The notes below the pieces were generated by a model, which saw only the letters and a program-made list of their open reading frames with translations, was not told where the DNA came from and ran no database searches. Of a DNA stretch of 64,000 nucleotides, positions 12,661 to 26,059 are shown piece by piece (position 1 is the stretch's first letter; each line of letters starts with the position of its first letter). The stretch comes from Gymnogyps californianus (Eukaryota; Chordata; Aves; Accipitriformes; Cathartidae). The stretch lies in the NCBI RefSeq assembly GCF_018139145.2, contig NC_059471.1, positions 80,994,520-81,058,519 on the forward strand, read 5' to 3'. A program made the translations under genes and the position numbers.

Positions 12661-15600
12661 GTAGTCCCTATGGGAAGGCAAGCAGCTCTTTCTTCGGGCC
12701 AGCTGGAGAACGATGGAGGGAGACTCACGCCCGGGTAAGGCACATGGGCGCACTCCCCACGGGCTTCAGCTGCCTGGGCCGCCTCTGGGTAACGAGAGAC
12801 AGAGCTGCTTCATTCATAGAGAGGGCTTCGTCTGGAAGTCCTGCCCCAGATTGTTTTCCTCAGAAGGCTGCCTCTCGCCACTGTCTACAAACACGACAGG
12901 GGGAGACCAGTCTACTTGTCCAGACAGAGGAGGTTTTTAAGGTGATTTACCGTAACCTCCCACCACACACCCATGGAGAAGGCAAGGCAAGGCAGCGTGT
13001 GAGCGTGCATCACTGGAGGTGTCCAAGAGCGACTTTCAGAAATGTTTCTCAGGAGATGCATGGCCAAGGCGCTGGAGAACTAGTTTTGATGCAGGACAGA
13101 TGTGATAAACCATCTACATCCCTTTAGCCCTTTTTCTCATAATTCCAGTCACTTAATTAATAACTCCCTTTTTTTTTTTTTCATTCCTTGTGCAGTTTCA
13201 TTGAATTTTTGCAGCATATGGTGCAAGGTATATGAGTTGTATTCATTCAACAAAGTTTTTTTTCCCCAAAATAATACAGAGTTTAACAAACTTGAGCAGT
13301 ATTTTTTTTCCTTTGAACACAGTGACATTTTTTGCTATTGATGTTCGCAAAGTGTTTCCTGAGGTCAAATTTAGACTCTGCAGGAAGGGGAATAAAGATG
13401 CCCCTGCTTCCTTAACATTTTTTTCTGACCTATCAATACATTTTGTCCTATTCCACTGACTTTGAAGTTCCAGCACTTCTAGAAAATCGATTTCAGAAAT
13501 TCATCTGACTCCAGTTATACAGGACTGAGACCATAAAACTTGTCAAACTGTGCAATATTGGCATGCTATATTGAGCTGGAGCCCTCCTAGGGTGCTTGCT
13601 CTGTTCCCACACTGCACAATGCTATTCTGGTGTGGTAAAAGGATGCTAGTGTTACTTCAAAAACATATGTTCCCATATTACAAGAGAAGGTACTGCTATG
13701 TGTGTATCACAGGGCAGAATTAATTTACATTAAATTTACATATAATGTTTCCAAGGTTCTACTTTGTTACACTGAGAAGCTTAGAGGCACTGGTCTAGTA
13801 CAGGAACAGCACCACACCGTAACGCTGTTTTAGTTCTCCTGGAAACTGCAGTGGAGTATGGCAACATGGTAGACCACTCTGTCTGCTGCAGCCTGGGCTG
13901 AGACAGTCACTTGCATGATCATTTATTGATGTAGCTACAAAAGATATGTTTATTTTACAGCAACTCTTTTTTTTTAATGCCTAAATTATACTACTGTGGC
14001 AAAAATAATTACAATTATTGTGAAAGGGTTTTTTCTTTTTCAGTTTTTAAGGCAGAAAGACTATCTTTGTCTTCTGAAGCCCTCAGTTTCCTACTGCCAC
14101 AGAGGTTTTTCTCCTTTCTCTTTAATTTTCCTGATGCTTGACATTGTTTGATAATCTCCCCTCCATGGCGCTGCCACATCTCTGACAGTTCAGGAGAGCA
14201 GACATTACAAAAAACGTGTCCTGAGAAACACACTGTGTATCACATGCCGAACTCTTATGAATGTTTCAGGTTGTTCACATTTTAATCTGACCGATAAAGT
14301 CAATCTGGAGGAGGGCCTGGACAGGCAGTGATGAGATGTTTGGATTCAGTTTCAAGGCAAACCATCAAATGACAATTCTTATGCCAGTAAAAGGAAACTA
14401 ACCTGAGGAGCCTTCTGGTAAAGACTTCCTTCCTTTGGAGAATTTATGGAAAGAAAAAAAAAAGCTTTTTGTTTAAAAATAACTTGTGGTTCTCTCAAAG
14501 ACACAACTAGAAAGAGCCTTGACCACATAGGAAACATCTGATTTTTAATATTCTCTCTACTTTTAAAGCTGTCATTAAGGTATGTGGGTAGCAGAGTATG
14601 ACATCCACTTTAAACTGTATGATAAACATTCAGAAGGATTTATATAATTAGATATTACAGAACTAAGATAACACAATGGTGCAGAAATCTTAGAACTATC
14701 AAAGACAGCTAATGAGTAGCCCTTTGCTCTACCATTTAAACACATGCTACTTGAGCTGGTGTCATTCCTCGTTGGTTTAAGGAAGCTGGGAGAGGAGGCT
14801 AGCTGCATAATGCGCTGTACTCACACACTGTTTGGGCTGGGATTTTTCAAAAGATTTAAGGGTGATTGGTGCTTAACTGCTTTTGACCAGAAGCTTTTTG
14901 TTTTCTTTGTCTGGAAGTCAGTATTGGACACCTAAATCTTTAAGTTCCCTCCCATTCCAGCTTTCAGGTTTTTATCTAAATGAAAAACTGAAAATTCAAC
15001 TGGGGTGGAAAAGGGAAACTCCTTAGCAGGTAACATTGATACCTAATACAAGACAGAAGACAGAAGGCAAAAACTAGCTATGCAAGACTAATACTGCCCC
15101 CAAAATGAATGTGGCTACACCTAATTTAACTCAGATGCTCTCATGACAGCTCTCATTTGGATAAGCATTACCCATAAATCTACTTTCTAATGAAATCTAC
15201 AAAGCTGGAAAGAAATTGCAATACTGTGCAGCAAGAGGGAGTATTTGCATGTACATAGGTATGTGTTGTGCCCTGCCTAGTAGCATAAACATTTTTTCTA
15301 GCTGAAAATTTTCAGCTTGGTCTGGGTTCCAACATAGATCGAGATGGAAAGAAAGAACTTAAAGTAACATTAATTCTGGGAAAAGATGTTAGACCTATAT
15401 ATAGGCAGCTTTCAGTAAATACAATTATATGAAAGATGACAAAACATGTAATATGAAATACTGAATTGAAACAACAGACAGAACCATGAAATAGGTAGAA
15501 CTTCTATTCTTTGTTCATAATTTTCAAATATGGGTTGATCACCAAAATGCATATGCTATGTGAGTGAGCAGCTTCATGGATATGAATGAGTAAAGTTCCT

Positions 15601-16254
15601 ATTGAACAATTTGTAGGACTGTGGCCAACACTGCAAACACATTCAAAAGATTTTATTTTCTTACAACCAGGAAATAAAAACCCACAATCAATATTAGTAA
15701 TTAAATTGGTTTACTTTTAATTGGCATGTATATAATGATAATAATTAATGCATTGGTTTTTACTTCAGTGCTGCCATAAGAATCTGTTTGGCTGTTCAGC
15801 TTTCATAAAAACTTCTGAATGTTTCCTTGTAATACAAGTGATGTCCTTTGAAAAGATAGCTGGTTTCTCTCATGCTTACTGTGCTGGCTTTTAATCTGCA
15901 GTACCACGAGCAGGCAAACTGGAGGCTGCGGTTTGTGAATCATACCACTATCTCTGCCCCTGGCATCGCTTGGGTAGGAATATGGAAAAATGTTTCTCTC
16001 CAAACTAGGGGTGTCTGTTGAATATAATGTAGTGTGCTGCCTTGATTTTCATGCCAATTAAATATTCTTTCCTCTAGAAATGTGTGTTGTTCAGATGCTC
16101 GTGCTCTGTGCATGTTTTGTGGGAAGATTAGGAATACTTTTCACCTTCTCCTCATGGAAGGTATTTATGGAAATGTTTCTCAAAGACCAGTTGGAGGTGA
16201 ACACGTGAGGCAGGAGGAATGTCATTATGTCTTTTCAGGCCTCTGCCTCTCAGT

Positions 16255-16400
16255 CCCTGCGAGCTGGAATTTCTATTCTGTTGTAAACAATGGAAGTATC
16301 TCCTTTCCTCCTCCTTTCCGCCTGCCCCCCATCCCAGCCAGGCAGGAAATCGGATTTGCTCCTCCTCTAGGGACCCTGTACGGCTTCGCATTGCTTACAC
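16255..16400. repeat. Dispersed repeat, copy B
   Basis: Partner of copy A at 3681-3830, in the same orientation. It shares gagctggaatttctattctg, the pyrimidine-rich middle and the tgctcctcct...ggga end. Upstream flanks (before about 16250 and before about 3680) do not look alike, which argues for an inserted repeat rather than a segmental duplication. Family unknown. Confidence 0.4.
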
Positions 16401-17584
16401 ACGGGATCTTTCTCCTCTTTCTCCGATAACCTGCGAAGTCTTCTGTCGAGATAAATCCTGTGATCGTGCCACCTTAGCTATGGATCAATGGGGAACACTC
16501 GGTGCCAGCAGCCAGTTGCAGGAAGCTCTTTGGCCTGCGATCCCATAGGTATAGGTAATTTTTGAGTTAGCTGCAAACAAATAAAGCTGATGGTTGGAAG
16601 TCACAGAAAGAAAACTGTTGTTTTTGCTAACTGGCTAACATTTGCAAGGATTTGGCAATGTGATTGCCAGCTGCTACAGCTTGCAATTGAGGTCACCTTC
16701 TCTTTGTATATAAACATTAGTCATTTACTAAAGAATGTAAAAAACAGGTGTTCGGTGTTCACTGGTAATCTGTTCTTTTAATGGGATGCTGTAAGATAGC
16801 ACCTGACATAGAACAATTCCTTGTATGCTTGTTGTTATTAACATAAACACACTTGTCCTGTTACTTATGCAGTGCCATTGGTATGCATGGTACAGAAACG
16901 ATAAACAAAATGACAGATGCCTAAGCCAGATGAAATTACAATTAACCTAATGACAGACAAAAATAAAGGAAGTGTGGCAGGAAAATGTGAAAGAACATAA
17001 AATCACTGCAAGCTTTTTTTTTTTTTCTTTTTAAAGAGGCAGTTCTGCATTTTGTGGCTGATAGGGGAAGTGAAGGTAGAAGCCGCAAACTATTGGAGGG
17101 AAATTTGGCTTCCAGACAGGACTCTAAAAAGATTTTGAAATGCAGGAGTGCTTTTCACACAGGATGAGAAAAGATATTGAAGACCAAGCAATTTGCATGG
17201 AAAAAACCACAGTGATTTGTGGAAAAAGGGAATTAAGCTATCTTCTGAAGGTATGCCCCCTGGAGAGATTTAAACTTAACCTTCCTATCAGCTGTATAAC
17301 GTAGCAGGACTTCTGATGCCGTGGCTCTGTCTACACTCAAACCTGCACATTTTGTTTGAACTGCCAGGGACAGATTTCATTAGATCATTTCAAATTTATG
17401 GGTCGACAAGTCCAAAATTAAATTAAGGAAGCATTTAAATAAAACACATCTAAATGAGAAAGTATTAATAAAAGATTTCCATTCTTCTACAGTACACTTT
17501 AAATTTCTCTAAATGGGCTACACAGGGACATTTACATTTAGCTGCTTTGGCAGAGCAAAGACTTACTAAATAAAAGTCAGGCCT

Positions 17585-17860
17585 CCCCGCTCTCAATGCA
17601 CGGACCCGCCAAGTACCCACTGAGAATGAGATTCACCGTCCGGTGCTGCCCCGCAGCTTGCAGCTCAGGTCCTCCTCTCACAACCCCGACGGAGCTGCCT
17701 GGCTTTCAGTTCCCCACCTCGCTCGTGGGGCAGAAGACAAAGGGAAGAAGGGGCACACAGCAGCGGGGAGCGTCGCCTTTCTGCATGGTGCGGGTAGCGG
17801 GCTCTCGCTAGCGGGCGCTTCATTCAATGTGGCATCGCTGGAGCTGGAGGTGAGCCTATT
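17585..17860 (+). other. Small GC-rich patch with splice-like borders
   Basis: A CpG-bearing patch in AT-rich DNA. 'gtgctgccccgcag' ending at 17656 resembles a 3' splice site and GAG|GTGAGC at 17849/17850 resembles a good 5' splice site, framing 193 nt (17657-17849). One + strand frame is open across it (17643-17879), but the peptide matches no family I know. It could be a lncRNA exon, a worn repeat or chance. Confidence 0.2.
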
Positions 17861-20800
17861 CGCTTTGGTTAGGATGTAACAGCTGTGTCGAGGAGTGATT
17901 TGTTCAAGTCACATGTTCACGTGATGTGAAACATGCACATTTCACGTATGTTGACTATACCCTCACAACGGACTGTCCTTTCTCATGGTAATTGCAATGG
18001 GATGACGTGATTTGTGTCGCCATTGCAAAACACAGCATAGCTCTAAACTAAAGACACTGGACATTTTTTCTCCCCAGTATAAGGGGGATGCTAAAAATGA
18101 GAATGAAGAAACTGATGTTGCTAATTATGCTAATTATGGGCTAGCATTTAAGAATGGTAGGATCCTGTTCTGCTGAAGAAGGAGCTTGAAAAGTCAAGAA
18201 AGATGTATAAGGGAAGTGATACAGTATTAGTCAGTGTAATGCGCAGTCAGCACGCTGGCAGTCTAACTGCAGTCAGACTTTGTGCAGATATCATCAAATT
18301 GTGTTTTGAGGATTAGTGGGGTAGCTTTGAAGCTATTACTGAAGCACTCCTCCTCTTCAAGACAAGTTACACTGGGAGGATACACATTAAAAAAGACAAT
18401 GATCCAAAGAAAAAGTAATCTCAATTTTCATTCACGTGTGGTAGTCACAACTACATTTTTAATATAGGAGATAGACAACTACCTAAAAGTGGCAAATTTT
18501 TAAAAAGGTTAAGTTCTTCCAAAAGAGTGTGAAACGCTCAACTGGGGGTGGGCAATCAAGCAGCACCCTAGCAGAGCTAAAACATTTTTCTGCACTTGTG
18601 ACAGCATCATTTTCTTTTTGTCACAAATTGTCGTAGCCTCCCAGCCAAAATTATTGGAATTTTTTCCATTGTGCATGAAGCATTTTTACACAATAATTCC
18701 ATCTATTCTTAGCAAGTTGTTCTTTGGTGTGAATTCTATCTATTGTTAGAAAGTGTTTTTGAGAAAATATGATTCTAATCTTGTGGCTTTTTGCCTTGAT
18801 ATCAAGAGAGTTACTACCAAATATGCAGTCAAATCTTTTGTTAATAAAACCAAGTTACAGGATCTATTAATAGAGTAGCAATAAATAATGATGGTGTTGG
18901 GGGGGGAGGATTATATGTCATTTTACTTCTAGTAAAATGATACTCCCAAAGGGTAATGATATGAGGAAAATTAGCTGCTATTAACCTAGTTCATATACAG
19001 TCTGTCTCACAGAAAAAAAAGAATGCATTGGAATAACCTCTGTGGAAAGGAAAATGTCATTTATAACTTTTTCCAGCCAAAAGAAAAATTCTACTCTTTC
19101 AGCCTTAAAGCGTACCACTGACATATGCTTCAAGGGGCATATTTTGTACAGTGCGGTCCTAAAACTTCATCATAATGTTGACAGCCACAGCAAAGAAAGA
19201 AACCACAGTCAGGAATCTCACAACGGAAAAGAGAATGCCACCTGAAATGGTCATTGCTCATTTCCTAGACTTTCCTTTGTTCTCACAGCAGAATATAGGA
19301 CATCCTAAATATGCTGACCAAAACTTCAACAGAGCTAGTGGTTATAGAAGAGCGCATACTAATAACGTATGCCAGCTGGATGGCAACAGGAAGATCCAAT
19401 GGACTACCATAGCTTTCATGCACGCAATTATTACATTCTGAATAGCACTGTAAATTAATGCTTTCTTTTTTCTTTCTTTTTTTTATTTTTTTTTCCTGTG
19501 TGACCTCCCTATTGTTCTATCAGATCTGATAATGAAATTAAATCAGTATAATCAATAATCTTCAATTCAGGCATAGATTACAATTATGTCTCACCAGATT
19601 TAAGGCACACTGCACATACTGTTTGGCTTTGGGTTTTTTGGTTTGGTTTGGTTTGGTTTTTGTGTTGATTCAATTCCATGAAACATTTAATGGCCTGCAG
19701 ATTTGTTTTCTGCCAGTCATGTCAGTGATTGGCAGAAGTGGTGTCTGAGACCTACAAACCAAGGAATAATTTAGTAGGCAGCTCACCTCTTGAGAACAGC
19801 CAGGCCTGGAAGCTGGGCATGGCAGCCCCCTTTCCATCTTTCGACTGGATGTCTGCAGGATACTGGCAGCTGCTAAAAGGAAAAAGCTGCAGTCCCTCAG
19901 CTTTCCCCCACGGAAATTTCCCTCTGGCAATCCGTGTCAGAGCTTGTGAAGGAAACACACGCGCGGCCCTTGGAACCTGCGGAGTCTAATGTCAGTGGCA
20001 CTGGTCAGTGCCATGCTGGTCATCCAGGAAGGTCACTTCAGCCGCATACTCAGTGTCGTTTTAAAGCTTTCAACTTTGGTTTTGACAGAACTTTGCATTT
20101 TTCACTTTTGCATCCCAAAAGCTGGAAGTGTTTAGTGAATGAGGCAAGACACTGCACAAAGAGAAAGTCTGGCAATTAAATCAGCTGCGTCCCGCCCCAG
20201 AGAACTGGGTTGCAGCCCTTCCTTTGCCACAAAATTCTTCATTATTCGTGATGATGGGCAGCCGTTTATAACAGATATTACTAAAGGGTAGTATCTTCAT
20301 TATCTGCTTCAGGCAATTCAAAGTGTGTAATTTGGACATAAAAATCCCGAGCTTCCAAAGCGAGATGCCTACATTGCTGGTAGAATCAATAGAGAGGAAA
20401 ATACATTCACTTTTCTAGAGAGGCGTGGAAGAGAAGCTCGCTCTGCTTGGAGCCAGACCAAATCTTCAGCATTATATTGGCATGACACAAGGAGTAACTC
20501 AGCATGGATCTCCCCAGCGTCAAACTGTTCTGAGGGTACTGACCTTGACATAAGGATTTTTCTGTGCAGATGAGGCATTGGATCAAGTAATGAATAAAAA
20601 ACTAGATTTTTAACTTTGTACCAGATTGCTGTGTTTAGTGACAGAAGCTCACTGCTGGATACTGATCTTAATTCAATATAGTGAGCTCAGCAGATGCTTT
20701 TCCTTAGGCTGTATTATTGCTACACCAAGTATAGCAATATGGTTTTTACAATACTAGGCATTACAGAAACTTGCAGATTTTCCTACAGTAAAGGTAAAAT

Positions 20801-22084
20801 AAAGGAAAAGAGCCTTGATTTTACAAGTTTGATTTTAAAGGGCTGAGAGATCTTAGAATTAAATTTTAAAAGCCAATTACAGGTTTTTAAACACTGGAAA
20901 AAATTCTAAGCAGCCAAAACGATCATTTAAACTTTCCTTAACATTATATGTGATCCACTGAGAATATTAATTCAGCTATATTTAAAAAATAATCTCTGGG
21001 GGTCAGTTTAAATGTAAACGTTAATGTAAACTTAACAAGAATTTGAGGATATCTGAACTTTAAAAGCTCTCAGAGCACATAGAAGTCTTCTGCCTAGGTA
21101 ATTTGTCTAGGTAGTTTTGGTGAGATGATGTTCACTAAGGGATGATGGAGGACAAAAATTACAAAGGACAATCATCAAACTAATTTCGCTTATTTTTATT
21201 TTGCTGGTTTGAACATTAGAAATTAAAGAAATTAGAAATTCTTTGCATATATCCTGCGTCTCGCAATGATCTGTTACACCACTATAAAATATTGACTTGA
21301 TTTCTAAGGGAGTTGTTGGCTTAAAAGAACTTTCCATCCAGCTGGGTTGGCAGTGCTGTCCAGAATAAATTAAAAAGAAAACAAAAACCCAAAACCCAAC
21401 AAAAAAGAAAAAACAATCCCTGAACAAATATCAATGACTGCTATACAAGAGGAACTATTCTGGTTATGAATGTAATACTCCTATAACATTAATATAATAG
21501 TACTATGACTGTGTTTTTCGGATCTGGGCATACTGGGGAATTCTGTAAGGAATTCTGCTTTTCTGAGCTGGTATAGCCTTTGGGGGTTCTGAGATTCAGC
21601 ACTTCCATGCACATCCACCACACGTGAAACATGCACCGAAGGCCAAAATAAACCATTGAATTGTATTTTTGCCTTCATTTCAGAAAGGACAGACTAGTGG
21701 TGACTATTATCCAACCCTGTTTTCTAATTTGTTGGTCAGTCGTCATGGTGAATGAGGGGCAATGATCACTTCAATCCAAGCTGAGTGAAATAAAGAGATT
21801 TCTTCCTCCATAAGGCTGGGAATATCACAAAAAACACATCACGGCAAGGATGGAGAGGGGATATGATGCATCTGCATGGAGAAGGCAGAGAATAATCACA
21901 GTTTCCTTTAGCACAACAGACAGGAGGCATCAACTGGTAATAACACGAAGGTTCAAAACAAAAGGTAATACTTCTCCAAGTGTATAGATAAAGATCTTTG
22001 CCATATATATTGTGGGTGCTAAAACAATTGAATGAATTCAATAAAGAAAGTCCCACGGGAGCTGTTGAATACAAGGATAACAGC

Positions 22085-22267
22085 TCTGGGCCAGAACATC
22101 CTGAGCTGGAATTTGCTGGAGATTGGAAGACAGTTCTTGAAAAATGTCACTGTATGTCTGATTTGTCCTTATACTCCTCTAGGCAGCTGGTAGTGGCCAC
22201 CGTTAGAAACACAGTATAGGGCTGGATGGACTTTGGTTTGACTTGATACAATCATTCTCATGTTACA
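22085..22267 (+). repeat. CR1-type LINE 3' end
   Basis: 'tccttatactcctctaggca' then 'gctggtagtggccac' then 'gggctggatggactttggt' and a terminal 'attctcatgttac' follow the well-known sauropsid CR1 3' end (cttatact.c.ctaggcatctggtattggccactgt...gggctagatggacctttggtctga...attcttatgttc). The copy is 5'-truncated and visibly diverged, so old. No poly-A tail, as expected for CR1. Confidence 0.85.
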
Positions 22268-22904
22268 GAGGTTTTATAGTATGTTTCCAGTATCTGAATC
22301 ACAATGCACATTGCCAGTGTTATTCTCATATTACTGAACTGGAATGTATACTTGCTGGAACACATGTGAACTGGCATGTTTCTTTAGATGGAAAAAAAAA
22401 AAGAGGGTTGCATGGGGTTGTTTTGTGTTGTTTCTTTCCCTAAGAGTGTGCAATACCACAGACAATATATCTTTGGATGAAAATGAAAAATGAACTGCAA
22501 TAATGTGCTTTTGTAAAATAAAATTGGGCATATTCAGCACAGCAAACATCTTGTGTTGGAATAAATATCTCTCCGGTGATGTCAATGTGAGAACAAGCAC
22601 TACAGTGTTGTTGAAGTAATTGGGAGTCACTGAGCGAATGTGCTGGGGAATCCTGCAGAAAGCCTATATATGGTAATTTATCTAGAAAGTTCTCTATTTC
22701 TGTTTTTTAAAAGCTTTATGCAGGAGAATGAATACATTTACCGTCTTTCAAATCGCCACAAGACACATACCAGTCTTCAGTCCTTCCACTGAGCACCCTG
22801 TCCAAGCGGTACACAGCACCAGCAGCAGGGAGGGGGCCTCCTCGCCGTGGGGTGGCACAGCACGCACGCTGGCTCTAAGGCCAGGAGGCAAAAAAACATG
22901 TCCT

Positions 22905-22950
22905 ATTGGGGCTGAAATGCGGTGGGCTGTGGTCACCGGGTGTATAAAAG
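22905..22950 (+). promoter_or_regulatory. TATA-box/inverted-CCAAT arrangement
   Basis: An ATTGG (inverted CCAAT box, 22905-22909) lies 33 bp upstream of a strong TATAAAAG (22943-22950) in a locally GC-richer stretch. This is a plausible Pol II core promoter on the + strand. No ORF or recognisable transcript follows it, and LTR promoters look similar, so it may be a remnant or chance. Confidence 0.2.
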
Positions 22951-25950
22951 CACTCTGGCATGAGAGGTTTCTTTGTAAAATCTAACAGGACAAATAACTC
23001 TCTCTTACTTTAAGTATAAAGTGCAATGAAACTGCTGAAGACAACTTTTTTCCTCCCAGTTTAATTTAACTAACATTTGAAACAAATCAAGCTAACGTCC
23101 ACAATTTTTTTTTTAGAGAAGTTGCCTTACAGCAACTTGTTACGATGACACAAGTAGCACAAAATTGTCATTGCAGTCACTGAAGTTAGTATAATATGGG
23201 GTAAACATAGTACAATAAGCCTTTAATTATAATCTCAGTCAGTTGAAATATATTTTTGTATGCTGGAGTTCACAATTGTCTCTGCTCACATCTCCACAGG
23301 TTCTCCCTAGCACCCACCATCTCGTCCTGCAGCCTTTGGGTCCTCTAGGTCAGCTCCACCCTCTCTTCCACCATCCTGTTTTATTTTGGGTACATGACAA
23401 GTCTGAGCTCAGACTGAATCTGTTTCTCAACTTTTTTTTTTTAATAAAAATTAATAGCGGCATGAATAATGAGGCAAAAGGAATAATAACGTGCCAGTAT
23501 ACAATCGTACTGCAAATGGTTTGAACCATTAAAGCGTTCCAGGTCCTCTGTGGCCAATTGCAAAGACCTGGATGGAGGAGGAAAAAACAATTGTATTCTG
23601 CCAGGAGAAGCTGTTAAATTCCTGTGAGTGAATGTGGTCCTGACTTAATTACCACTTCCAAGAGCCTATTTATAGTTGTCTGGGAAAGCACTTAAGTGAA
23701 ATAGGCTTAAGTTTGCAAATAGAATAAGTGGGTGAGTATTCACAGTGAAGAGAGAGATGAGAGGCAGGCAACTGTGGAGTAACTACCCCCTACCCTCTCA
23801 AGCCCTGCAGCGAGATGTTAGAGCAGGCGTTTTATATTGACTGAACGAGCTTGATGACTCATCAGATCCCTACAGAGAATTTTAAAAATCTAAAATTTTA
23901 AATGTTGTGCAATTTATGCACAGCAGTTCATGATGAGCTTCAGACTTGAAAGTTGACTGGGACAGAACGTACCACAGGAAGGCACATGAAAAATTTCTTG
24001 TGTCTCTATGAGAAAAAAATTTAAAACTTTTCATAATTGTAAACATCCTAAATGTTTTGATAGATAAAATGCTGAATCTGGGCATTTAAATGGTTGGCAA
24101 GCTGGGGTGTAGCATGAAGAATGGGATTTGTCCAGGGGAACATGGTCAGTGGGATTTCCTGAGTACGAGCACTTACACTGTTTGAAGCAAATACTACTGA
24201 CAGCTGATAAATAAGTTGAGTGAAACATTATATTAGGAATGATAAAGAGAAATTCACATTGCCTTTATCCTAGGCCTTTTAGAGACAAATGAGTAGGTGC
24301 CATGAAATGGAGGATATATAAGCTGGACGTAAGCAGGCCTGCACGCTCAGAGGAATTGATCTATATTTAAATCTATTGCTACAGTTATTTAATATCTAAC
24401 TTCTGTATATTTCATAACTTTTCTGTTTGTAGCTAATACAGTCTTATTAAGCTGTGAAGCCTAAAGGAGTATCATATCTTACTGTTTCTACATAATTTGG
24501 TTTCTTTAAAATTTTCTGTTCAATAATTCCACCATATATACTGTGTATTAAATCAATGTCATAAATGAAGAATTTTGCCATGCCGCGGAATTTCAAATGT
24601 GCATTATAAAAGCACATTATATACATATTTCAGTGTTTTATGGGCATAATAATATGAGAACAAATAGCTGTGTATACATTTCATTGCAGTGAGTATCTGA
24701 CCACTTGAATCACATTCATTCAAAGGCTAACCACAGCCTTAACACTTGAACTAAAAATACTGTAAGGGTCTATTCTCTTCATGTGCCCAGATGTACTGTC
24801 CTCTTTGTCATCTACCTCACATGTCATCCATGCATACTATGCACATGGCAATGCAACTCTTTATATTATTTCCCTACCAGGAAGAGAAGCACCAAACAAT
24901 AGCTTGTTATTATTTATTTCCTTGGCTGGATGTGGACTACTGACCCAAAGACTGTAACTACAGACCTTCCATGGTCCATTTAATTGGAATTACTATGAAG
25001 AAAAGAAGCAGGGGGAAAAACATCAATGGTTACAAAAGGCCTGTAGGATTACTTCTCCTTTTCTCAGATGGACTTGTTGCTGCAGAATGAATAAATCTTC
25101 CCCTATATAAATGCCTCCTGATAAAACACTCCTGCTTGTGAAATCTTTCAGTTATACTTCATGTTAGATTCAGACTTATCCTCTGTTTTTTCCCACTGGT
25201 TTTGGATTTTCAGTCTATTTTCTATGTGGAAATACCCTGCGTCAAGAAGAGTATCTTATCAGACCTGCTTGGTGTGTAGAGGGAAAGACTTGCTTCCTTC
25301 ACATGTACACAGACACAGCTCCCTACTCTGTCTCCCACCTTGAAAGCCCTCGGGGATTTTACATTTCTGCTTTGCTTCCTGGCACCCTTCACACCTATAG
25401 CTGAGCCAGAGAATGATCATCAACAGACCCTCTATTCCTGGAGCCCTGCTCTTGGCTGCTGACAGCAAGCAAGGGTTGAGGGTTTGCTACTCTTCAGTTC
25501 CTCTGAAGTAGACAACTGTTGATCACCCTTCCTACTACATACCGTATCTCCCTCTGTCGTCTATTACGCCATCTCTGAACCCCTATGTAATCCACGGGGA
25601 TTGGCGCTTGTCCAGTTCCCCTTCCATACCATCTCAATTGCTACCCCTACGGAAGGGACAATGTCCCACCTTGTTCCACATATTTAAACCCAAGTGTCAG
25701 ATCTCTCCTTTGCCCAGCAACCCTCAGAAAGAAGTTCAGACGCCACACCAGCTTGTGGCTGCAAAAGCAGGGCAGCCAGCACAGTTTCCACCATGCTGGA
25801 GGATGCTTAAATCTCTGTACGGTAGCCCAAGGCGAGCCTTCCCCTGAGACAGATTTCTCAGCAGTAAAGCAATTCAACCAGCTAACAGGTTGTCATATGC
25901 AGTGTGCAGATTTATTTGGTTTGGAGAGATGGGCCTTACAAGGTGTCTTT

Positions 25951-26059
25951 CTGTGTGTATGTGTACATGTGTATGTGTGTACGTATCTCTGTGTCCTCTC
26001 TATCTCTAATTTATCTTTATCTTTATATTTATATTTTTGCATACATGTGTATGTGTGGT
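25951..26059. repeat. TG/TA-rich low-complexity tract
   Basis: Alternating purine-pyrimidine GTGTGTATGTGTACATGTG blocks flank a tatctttatctttatattta stretch and then another tacatgtgtatgtgtg. This is a degenerate (TG)n/(TTTA)n microsatellite. Confidence 0.7.

Larger units (their letters stand above)
12661..22084. other. Intergenic sequence, mostly featureless
   Basis: Long AT-leaning non-coding stretch. T homopolymer runs occur at about 13168 and 17015. A (TTTGG)n-like tract is at 19639-19661 and an A-rich 'aaacaaaaacccaaaaccca' stretch is at about 21380. Two items are listed separately: repeat copy B (16255-16400) and a small GC-rich patch (17585-17860). No gene, CpG island or recognisable transposon otherwise. 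Confidence 0.45.

Noticed and set aside
12044..12743. Overlapping open frames of 95-186 codons on both strands in the upstream CpG island
   Set aside because: Same cause: stop-poor GC-rich sequence. Frames on both strands are equally open and none has a recognisable motif.
24312..24320. TATA-like motifs at about 24312 (atatataag) and 26282 (tataaagg) as promoters
   Set aside because: No CCAAT/GC boxes nearby and no following transcript. Such motifs are common by chance in AT-rich DNA.
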